A stretch of DNA of 64,000 nucleotides from Myceligenerans pegani (GTDB taxonomy: Bacteria > Actinomycetota > Actinomycetes > Actinomycetales > Cellulomonadaceae): NCBI RefSeq assembly GCF_014892515.1, contig NZ_JADBGR010000109.1, positions 157,001 through 221,000 of the forward strand, given 5' to 3'. The notes beneath the pieces were generated by a model. That model was given only the letters and a program-made list of their open reading frames with translations, was not told where the DNA came from and did not search any database. Numbering within the stretch: position 1 is the stretch's first letter; each line of letters starts with the position of its first letter. Positions 58,386 through 64,000 of the stretch are shown here, one piece after another. The translations under genes and the position numbers were made by a program.

Positions 58386-59224
58386 CCCTTCAGCCCCTGG
58401 GTGGCGACGCCCTGGATGAGGTAGCGCTGGAAGATGATGAAGAACAGCGCGACGGGGACCAGGGCGAGCACCGCCATCGCCATCTGGGCGCCGTAGTCGG
58501 AGACCGAGGTCTGGTCGACGTACTGGCGCAGGGCGATGGGCAGCGGGAACAGGTCGGGGTCCTTGAGGTACAGCAGCGGGCCCAGGAAGTCGTTCCACGA
58601 CCAGATGAACATGAAGATCGACGTCGTGATGATGGCGGGACGCATCAGCGGCAGGATCACCAGGCCGAAGGTGCGCCCGTGGCCGCAGCCGTCGATCCGC
58701 GCGGCCTCGTCGAGCTCGCGCGGGATACCGCGGATGAACTGCACCATGAGGAACACGAAGAACGCCTCGGAGGCCAGGAACTTCCCGGCCAGCAGCGGCA
58801 CGTACGTGTTCACCAGGCCCGCGGAGTTGAACATGATGTACTGCGGGATGATCACCACGTGGAACGGCAGCAGGAGCGTGCCGATCATGACGGCGAACAT
58901 GACGTTCCGGCCAGGGAACGAGACCCGGGCGAAGGCGTAGGCGGCCACGGCCGAGGAGGCCACGGTCCCGACCACGGAGAGCACGGCGAGCACGACGGAG
59001 TTCCACACGAACGAGGTGAACGGCACCCCGCCGATCCCGCCGAACGCGGTGACGTAGTTCTCCAGGGTCCAGGTCTCGGGCAGGATGCTGGTGTTGCCGA
59101 TGATCTGGTTGCCCGGCTTGAAGGACGACATCACCATCCACACGGCCGGGTACAGGACCACGATCGACGCGGCCACCGCCGCGGCGTGGAACACCAGGGA
59201 GCGCAGTCGTCGTGTGGCCTTCAT
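58382..59224 (-). CDS. ABC sugar permease, MalG type
   Basis: 280 residues from ATG 59224, coupled to the preceding permease by a four-base overlap. Six transmembrane helices with the cytoplasmic EAA loop ELDEAARIDGCGHGRTFGLVILPLMRPA near 190 define the inner-membrane permease that contacts the ATPase. Together with the next gene it forms the heterodimeric channel for imported oligosaccharides, corresponding to YesQ/RhiG-type proteins of rhamnogalacturonan loci. Confidence 0.92.
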   Translation of the reverse strand: MKATRRLRSLVFHAAAVAASIVVLYPAVWMVMSSFKPGNQIIGNTSILPETWTLENYVTAFGGIGGVPFTSFVWNSVVLAVLSVVGTVASSAVAAYAFARVSFPGRNVMFAVMIGTLLLPFHVVIIPQYIMFNSAGLVNTYVPLLAGKFLASEAFFVFLMVQFIRGIPRELDEAARIDGCGHGRTFGLVILPLMRPAIITTSIFMFIWSWNDFLGPLLYLKDPDLFPLPIALRQYVDQTSVSDYGAQMAMAVLALVPVALFFIIFQRYLIQGVATQGLKG

Positions 59225-60213
59225 CGGACATCTCCCGTGTAGTGCACCCAGCTGCGGGACGTGCGGAAGAGCACCGCGGTGATGATGCCGACCACGATGA
59301 CGAGCACCCAGGCCATCGCCGAGGCGTAGCCCATCCGGAAGTCCTGGAACCCGCGCAGGTAGAGGTAGAGCGTGTAGAACAGGGTCGAGCCGGCCGGCCC
59401 GCCGGTGCCGCCGGAGATGATGAACGCCGAGCTGAACACCTGGAAGGCGCTGATGGTCTCCATCAGCAGGTTGAAGAACACCACCGGGGACAGCATCGGC
59501 ACCGTGATGCTCCAGAACCGGCGCACCGGTCCCGCGCCGTCGACCTCGGCCGCCTCGTAGAGCTCGGTGGGGACCTGCTTGAGACCCGCCAGGAAGATCA
59601 CCGTCGGCGCGCCGAAGGTCCACACCGCCAGCAGGATCATCATCGGCATGGTCATGTCGGGGTTGCCGACCCAGCCGCCCGCGGGGAGTCCGACGAGCTG
59701 CTGGATCTGGTCGACCACGCCGTCGTCGATGAACATGGCCCGCCAGATGATCGCGATCGAGACGCTCGCCCCGATCAGCGACGGCAGGTAGAAGATCGAC
59801 CGGTACACGCCCTGGCCGCGGTGCTTCGTGTTGAGCAGCAGCGCCGCGCCCAGGGAGGCGGCCAGCTTGATCGGCGTGCCGACGAACACGTACACGGCCG
59901 TGACCTGGCACGACTGCAGGAACCGCGGGTCGGTGAACAGGTCGGCGAAGTTGTCCAGGCCGACGAACTCCGGCGCGCGGAACAGGTTGTAGTCGGTGAA
60001 CGCCAGGTACAGCGACGCCAGCATCGGGAAGGCCGTCAGGGCGACGAACCCGAGGAGCCAGGGCGACACGAACGCGTACCCGGCCCGGGTGTCCTCGGGG
60101 CGGTAGCGCCGGACGGAGCGGCCCGGGGCCGGTGCGTCCCCCTCGCCCCGGGCGAGCTGTTGCGCGCTGGGCGGGGGCGGCGCGCCGCCGGGCACCGCGG
60201 TGGTGGTGGGCAT
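59221..60213 (-). CDS. ABC sugar permease, MalF type
   Basis: 330 residues from ATG 60213. A ~40-residue Pro/Ala-rich N-terminal tail precedes six transmembrane helices (GYAFVSPWLLGFVALTAFPMLASLYLAF near 45 is the first). The EAA loop is ELYEAAEVDGAGPVRRFWSITVPMLSPV near 215. It pairs with the MalG-type permease. No ATPase gene is in the window; actinobacterial sugar importers commonly share one MsiK-type ATPase encoded elsewhere. Confidence 0.92.
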   Translation of the reverse strand: MPTTTAVPGGAPPPPSAQQLARGEGDAPAPGRSVRRYRPEDTRAGYAFVSPWLLGFVALTAFPMLASLYLAFTDYNLFRAPEFVGLDNFADLFTDPRFLQSCQVTAVYVFVGTPIKLAASLGAALLLNTKHRGQGVYRSIFYLPSLIGASVSIAIIWRAMFIDDGVVDQIQQLVGLPAGGWVGNPDMTMPMMILLAVWTFGAPTVIFLAGLKQVPTELYEAAEVDGAGPVRRFWSITVPMLSPVVFFNLLMETISAFQVFSSAFIISGGTGGPAGSTLFYTLYLYLRGFQDFRMGYASAMAWVLVIVVGIITAVLFRTSRSWVHYTGDVR

Positions 60214-60242
60214 GGATCGACCTCCGTAGGGCGGTGTCCCGG

Positions 60243-60276
60243 CCCCGCGCGCCGGCCGGCGAGCCGGCGCGCGGGG
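60243..60276 (-). promoter_or_regulatory. Intercistronic hairpin between binding protein and permease genes
   Basis: CCCCGCGCGCCGGC (60243-60256) pairs perfectly with GCCGGCGCGCGGGG (60263-60276) across a 6-base loop. It lies 32 bases after the binding-protein stop and 29 bases before the permease start. Such hairpins often protect the upstream message or terminate part of the transcripts, giving excess binding protein over permease. Confidence 0.65.
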
Positions 60277-60308
60277 CGGAACGCCGTCTTGCGTTCAGGT
60301 GTGGCGGG

Positions 60309-61622
60309 TCACTCGGCCGCGGGCATGGTGTCGGCCGCGAACGCGAACCACTGCTCGACGAACTCGTCCACGGTCACGTTCTCGTAGAGCAGTTCCTCGT
60401 GCAGGCGCTTCCACTCGGCCTCGATGGCGCCGAAGCCCTCGACGGGGAGCGGTGCGGATTCGGTGACCAGGTCGGCGACGTCCTCCTCGTACTGGGTGAC
60501 CTCCTCGTCGACGGATCCCGGCTCGAGCGCCATCGCGTCGCGCTGGGCGGCCGTGGCCGGCACGCCCTTCGAGGTGCCGAAGATCTCGCCGACGGCGGGC
60601 TCGTTGATGAGGAAGTCGATCAGCGTCGCGGCGGCCGCGGGCTGGTCCGTGTTCGCCGACGCCGAGAGCAGCATGGACGGCTTCCAGAACTGCTGCGGCC
60701 CGTTGTCGCCGGACGGCATGGGGAGGATCTCGATGTTCTCCCCCGTCTCGGCCACGTAGCCGGCCATGAAGTTGTCCCAGGTCATCTCGGCGGCCTGCTC
60801 GCTGACCATGAAGCCGGTCAGCGGCTCGATCTGCTTGGTCCGCTCGATGGGGTAGACGGCGTCCGAGTCGCGCAGTTCGGCGGTGCTCTCCAGGAACGCC
60901 GCGGCGTCCTCCTCGGAGAAGTTGAGCTGCCCGTCCTCGGTGAACGGTTCGATCCCCTGCTGGATGAGCCGCTGCATGAAGAACCAGAGGGTACCCACGT
61001 AGTCGAAGCCGCCGAAGACCACCGGGTCCTCGCCCGCGCCCTTCTCGGTGGCCTCGACGATCCAGTCGTTGAGGTCGTCCCAGGTGTACCCCTCCGCGGG
61101 CGGCTCCATGCCGATCCGCTCCAGCACGTCCGCGTTGTAGAAGAGCGCGAGCGTGTTGGTGCTGGTGGGGATGCCGAGCTGGGCGCCCTCGACGGTGCCG
61201 GCGGCGAGCAGTTCCTCCTCGAGGCCGGAGACGTCGAGGTTCACGTCGAACGCCTCGCTGAGGTCGAGGAGCTGGCCGTTGTTGCCGTACTGGCGCAGGT
61301 AGGACAGGTCCATCTGCATGACGTCCGGCAGCGTGCCCGACGCCGCCTCGGTGTTCCGCGCCGTCCAGTAGTCGTCCCACGCCACGAAGGTGGTGGTGAC
61401 GTCGATGTTCGGGTATTCCTCCTCGAAGAGCTCCACGGCCTCCTCGTAGAGAGCAGCGCGGGTGTCGTCTCCCCACCAGGCGAGGTTGAGGGTGATCTCC
61501 TCCTCGGTGTCGAGGGCGTCACCCGCCCCCGCCTCCCCGCTGCCACCGGAACAAGCGGTCAGAGCGAGCGCCGCTGCCGCGGCGCCCGCGACCACGCCCG
61601 AAGCCTTGCGCGCAATTCTCAT
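60309..61622 (-). CDS. ABC sugar-binding lipoprotein
   Basis: 437 residues from ATG 61622 behind AAGGAGG. The lipobox is LALTAC near 23. The mature protein is a family-1 type solute-binding protein (LAWWGDDTRAALYEEAVELFEEEYP, WDDYWTARNTEAASGTLPDVMQMD, GIPTSTNTLALFYNADVL). It captures oligosaccharides for the two permeases that follow. It is clearly related to the neighbouring binding protein at 61852-63129, suggesting an old duplication. It has its own promoter and operator in the gap upstream. Confidence 0.92.
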   Translation of the reverse strand: MRIARKASGVVAGAAAAALALTACSGGSGEAGAGDALDTEEEITLNLAWWGDDTRAALYEEAVELFEEEYPNIDVTTTFVAWDDYWTARNTEAASGTLPDVMQMDLSYLRQYGNNGQLLDLSEAFDVNLDVSGLEEELLAAGTVEGAQLGIPTSTNTLALFYNADVLERIGMEPPAEGYTWDDLNDWIVEATEKGAGEDPVVFGGFDYVGTLWFFMQRLIQQGIEPFTEDGQLNFSEEDAAAFLESTAELRDSDAVYPIERTKQIEPLTGFMVSEQAAEMTWDNFMAGYVAETGENIEILPMPSGDNGPQQFWKPSMLLSASANTDQPAAAATLIDFLINEPAVGEIFGTSKGVPATAAQRDAMALEPGSVDEEVTQYEEDVADLVTESAPLPVEGFGAIEAEWKRLHEELLYENVTVDEFVEQWFAFAADTMPAAE

Positions 61623-61707
61623 CGGAGCCTCCTTGCTCTCCCGCCGTCTGCATCGACCGCGGTCCGTCTCGCACATGGGCGGGTCCGCCATGGTGCGGAC
61701 CACACGA

Positions 61708-61743
61708 ATGAAACGATACAACACGCGCGGGAAGCGCTGTCCA
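61708..61743 (-). promoter_or_regulatory. Promoter with LacI-type operator over the -10 box
   Basis: On the minus strand TGGACA (61743-61738) and TGTATC (61720-61715) are 17 bases apart, a good promoter. TTGTATCGTTTCAT (61721-61708) overlaps the -10 box and matches the rhaI operator TTGAATCGTTTCAA at 12 of 14 positions. Repression of the transporter operon by the rhamnose-type LacI regulator is therefore likely. Confidence 0.65.
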
Positions 61744-61748
61744 GCCCT

Positions 61749-61781
61749 CGGAACGTTCCGAATAGGTCACGAATTCGTGAC
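61749..61781. promoter_or_regulatory. Two adjacent perfect palindromes upstream of the promoter
   Basis: CGGAACGTTCCG (61749-61760) and GTCACGAATTCGTGAC (61766-61781) are perfect 12- and 16-base palindromes, five bases apart, just upstream of the -35 box. Their place suits activator or second-regulator binding; the binding proteins are unknown. Confidence 0.5.
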
Positions 61782-61821
61782 GGATCGGAAGCCCGGGCCG
61801 CGCCCGGGCCTCCGGAGGGTC

Positions 61822-61879
61822 GTCAGCCGGCCATCGCGGCCTCGGCGAGCGTCAGCCGGCCATCGCGGCCTCGGCGAGC
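61822..61879. repeat. 29-base perfect tandem duplication across a stop codon
   Basis: The 29 bases at 61822-61850 are repeated exactly at 61851-61879. The unit carries the last codons (LAEAAMAG) and stop of the second binding protein, so a second, out-of-frame copy of the gene end follows the true stop at 61852. Confidence 0.9.
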
Positions 61880-63129
61880 TCGAACCACTGGTCCACGCCC
61901 TCGTCGACGGTGACCGCACCGTGCCCGATCTCCTCGGCGATCCGCGCGAACTCCGCCTCCATCGTGCCGAAGCCGACGGCGGGCGGCGGGGCGGGAGACA
62001 CGTAGTCCTGGACCGACTGCTCGTACTCCAGGATCTGGGCGTCCAGGCCCTCCGCCTCCCACCCCTCCAGGGCGGCCGACGACGCCGGGACACCACGCGA
62101 CATGCCGAAGATCTCCCCGACCTCCGGGTCGTTGACGATGAAGTCGATGAACGACGCCGCCTCCTCCGGGTGGTCCGTGTTCGACGCCATGGAGAGCATG
62201 AGCGAGGCCTTGAGGAACAGACCGCGCTCGTCGGGGTCGTCGGCCGGCGGCGGGACCATCACCATCTCGGCGCCCCCGGCGCCCTCGCTGAACCGCACCA
62301 GGAAGTTGTCCCAGCTCGTCTCGCTCGCGGTGACGCCGAGGCCGATCGCGTCCGCGCCCTCGATCTGGTCCAGCTGCTGCTGCGGGACGAACGCGCCCGA
62401 TTCGTAGAGCGGCTCCGCCCGGCCCCACCACTCCGCGAGGTCGGCCTCGTCGAAGCCCAGGCCGCCCTCGCCGTCGAACAGGGCCTTGCCCTGCTGGGCG
62501 AGCCAGATCTGGAACAGCCAGAAGACGGTCGTGTAGTTGGAGGCGCCGTAGACCGGTTCCGCCTCCTCGGCCCCGGCCTCGGCGATGTCGGTCAGCAGCG
62601 CGTCGTAGTCGTCCCAGCTCAGCGGGCCGTCCTCGGGGATGTCGAGGCCCAGCGCGTCCATCGTGTCGGCGTTGTAGAGCGTGCCGAGCGTGTTGGTACT
62701 GGTCGGGATCGCCGTCGTCTGCCCGTCCACCTGGACCGACGGCAGCAGCGACTCGGGGATCTCGGAGACGTCGATGGTCTCGCCCAGGTGCTCGTCGAGC
62801 GGAGCGACCTGCCCGTTCAGCGAGTACTCCGCGAGATAGGCGACGTCCATCTGGATCACGTCCGGCAGAGCCCCACCTGCCGCCTCGGTGTTCCGCGCCG
62901 TCCAGTAGTCGGAGAACGACGCGTAGCTCGTCCGCACGTCGACCCCCGGGTTCTGCTCCTCGAAGAGGGCGACCGCCTGCTCGTAGCGTTCCGCGCGCGT
63001 CTCGTCGCCCCACCAGGCGAAGTCGAGGACGACGTCCTCACCCTCACCGCCCTGCCCGCTCCCGCCGCAGCCCGCTGCCGCGAGCGCGACTACCGCCAGC
63101 ACCGCGGCGGTGCCCGTCTGCCTTCTCAT
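61852..63129 (-). CDS. ABC sugar-binding lipoprotein, second copy
   Basis: 425 residues from ATG 63129 behind AAGGAGG. The lipobox is LAAAGC near 21, and the mature protein parallels the downstream binding protein closely (FAWWGDETRAERYEQAVALFEEQNP, SDYWTARNTEAAGGALPDVIQMD, AIPTSTNTLGTLYNADTM, EIFGMSRGVPAS). It is encoded 229 bases upstream of the first copy on the same strand. Two related binding proteins in front of one permease pair suggests that they deliver different oligosaccharides to the same channel. Confidence 0.92.
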   Translation of the reverse strand: MRRQTGTAAVLAVVALAAAGCGGSGQGGEGEDVVLDFAWWGDETRAERYEQAVALFEEQNPGVDVRTSYASFSDYWTARNTEAAGGALPDVIQMDVAYLAEYSLNGQVAPLDEHLGETIDVSEIPESLLPSVQVDGQTTAIPTSTNTLGTLYNADTMDALGLDIPEDGPLSWDDYDALLTDIAEAGAEEAEPVYGASNYTTVFWLFQIWLAQQGKALFDGEGGLGFDEADLAEWWGRAEPLYESGAFVPQQQLDQIEGADAIGLGVTASETSWDNFLVRFSEGAGGAEMVMVPPPADDPDERGLFLKASLMLSMASNTDHPEEAASFIDFIVNDPEVGEIFGMSRGVPASSAALEGWEAEGLDAQILEYEQSVQDYVSPAPPPAVGFGTMEAEFARIAEEIGHGAVTVDEGVDQWFELAEAAMAG

Positions 63130-63382
63130 CCTGAGCCTCCTTGCTCGTCCCGCCCTGCCCGGGATGCGGTCGGCGCACCCGGCATCTCGCGCACGATGGT
63201 GCACGACGAGCGGGTCGCTCCGGACGGAAACGGACAGAAACATTCAGTGGCCGGATCACCGGCGGGACTCCGCTCGCCTCGGGTCGGCCGGGAACCTCCC
63301 GGCCGAGGTCGGCCACGGCCTGCGGCCGGTGGGCGCGCAGCCACCGAGCACGACGGCGCGGCCTCCGGCGGGGCGCCTCGCC

Positions 63383-64000
63383 TCATGTGTGCGCCTCGCC
63401 TCGCGGGTGCGCCCCGCAGGAGGCGCGGATCGTGAGCCGGGGCAGGAGGTCCAGGTGGCGGGTGGGGCGCGACACGGGATCCGGGTCGTTCACCCGATCC
63501 ACGAGGAGCTGCAGGGCCTCGCGTCCGACCTCGAGCCGGGGCGGCGTCACGGCGGTGAGGGGGATCGCCGCGAGCTCGGCGTTCTCGTCGTCGTACGCCA
63601 CGACGGCCAGGTCCTCCGGGATCCGCCACCCCCGGTCGAGGGCTGTCTCGACGAGGCGGGCCGCGTGATAGTCCGTGTGTGCCAGCACCGCGTCCGTCCC
63701 GGACTCCCGGCATTCGTCGAGGAACCGTGCGAGCACGTCCGTCAGCGACGCGGGGTCGTCCTCACCCTTGGGCAGCACGGCGTCGGGGCCGGACCGCAGG
63801 CCCAGGCTCTGCGCGGCACGTGCGAATCCCTCACGGACCGACGGCGCGGTCGGCGTCCGGTCGTACACCGCAAGGCCGATGCGCTCGTGGCCGAGACCCG
63901 CCAGGTGTTCCACTCCCAGCGCGGCCCCGTACACGTGATCGGTGCGGACCACGTCGAGCTCGCGGGCCCTGGCCACGCCGTCCAGGCTCCGCTCGACGAG
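63383..64000 (-). CDS. LacI-family regulator, C-terminal part (5' end outside window)
   Basis: The frame is open from the right edge to the stop at 63383, about 205 residues. It shows the C-terminal half of a LacI-type sensor domain: GVEHLAGLGHERIGLAVYD, AVLAHTDYHAARLVETALDRGWRIPEDLAVVAYDDENAELAAIPLTAV and PRLEVGREALQLLVDRV, ending with PRLTIRASCG. The DNA-binding domain would lie beyond the edge. It precedes the binding-protein genes on the same strand and may regulate the transporter and lyase genes. Confidence 0.85.
   Translation of the reverse strand, partial: LVERSLDGVARARELDVVRTDHVYGAALGVEHLAGLGHERIGLAVYDRTPTAPSVREGFARAAQSLGLRSGPDAVLPKGEDDPASLTDVLARFLDECRESGTDAVLAHTDYHAARLVETALDRGWRIPEDLAVVAYDDENAELAAIPLTAVTPPRLEVGREALQLLVDRVNDPDPVSRPTRHLDLLPRLTIRASCGAHPRGEAHT

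Noticed and set aside
63235-63247. LacI operator upstream of the second binding protein
   Set aside because: CAGAAACATTCAG resembles the rha boxes only if one central base is deleted, and its palindromic symmetry is poor, so it is not listed as a feature.
1-64000. CRISPR arrays, tRNA, rRNA and insertion sequences
   Set aside because: No regularly spaced direct repeats, cloverleaf-like segments, conserved rRNA blocks or terminal inverted repeats with transposase were noticed by eye. A covariance-model scan would be needed to exclude tRNAs fully.

Overview
The window is very GC-rich, densely coded DNA. Genes often overlap by four bases (ATGA or GTGA), GTG starts and leaderless-looking starts occur, and many proteins carry Ala/Gly/Asp-rich insertions. 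Together with an aerobic, plant-polysaccharide-degrading gene set, this points to a soil actinobacterium, most likely a Micrococcales plant-litter degrader such as a member of the Promicromonosporaceae. The genus is an inference, because no rRNA or tRNA gene is present to test it.

Layout. 1-4.8 kb (minus strand): the N-terminal ~795 residues of a secreted PL9-type pectate lyase running off the left edge, a Gfo/Idh/MocA oxidoreductase and an SDR, with LacI-type palindromic operators in front of the first two. 4.9-14 kb: an accessory-looking block of small genes. It holds an alpha/beta hydrolase, an inositol-monophosphatase-like protein, two Nudix hydrolases, a UTRA-only regulator, an XRE regulator with a helical-repeat tail, a HAD-IIB phosphatase, a glycine-rich-domain-like protein, an APH-type kinase and several unknowns. 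A long inverted-repeat operator lies at its divergent promoter and a strongly structured leader lies inside it. 14-18.4 kb: a membrane serine hydrolase, a secreted PI-PLC-like enzyme and a SprT-like protein. 18.5-22.6 kb: a lactate-oxidation locus (GntR/FCD regulator divergent from lutABC). 22.6-24.6 kb: a Phd/PIN toxin-antitoxin pair, a DUF2000 protein and an AraC regulator. 24.7-29.2 kb: a translationally coupled three-gene operon with a zinc-competent M16 peptidase and its zinc-dead but R/Y-retaining partner, both ending in membrane helices. 29.4-31.4 kb: a uridine-kinase-like protein and a GT4 glycosyltransferase.

31.6-64 kb is largely a carbohydrate-utilisation region. A LacI regulator and an operon of Gfo/Idh/MocA dehydrogenase, DUF993 protein, TIM-barrel isomerase and heparinase II/III-like lyase come first. 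Then come the L-rhamnose genes (rhaI, rhaEW, rhaB on the minus strand, rhaM further on), a very large secreted GH87-like beta-helix protein, a LacI regulator coupled to an APC permease, a GH42 beta-galactosidase, a PL11 rhamnogalacturonan lyase, a YesL-like membrane protein, an ABC importer (two permeases, two lipoprotein binding proteins, no ATPase) and the C-terminal part of another LacI regulator.

Read together, the right half encodes outside-in use of rhamnogalacturonan I. PL11 cuts the backbone outside the cell, the ABC system imports oligosaccharides, GH42 removes galactose side chains, and RhaM/RhaI/RhaB/RhaEW carry rhamnose into central metabolism. The lactaldehyde formed by the aldolase is oxidised by the fused dehydrogenase, presumably to lactate, which LutABC could oxidise further. 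Related LacI-type operators (TTGAAACG-TTCAA class) recur in front of rhaI, rhaM and the binding-protein gene. The least explained parts are the M16 pair operon and the 5.6-14 kb phosphoester-enzyme block.
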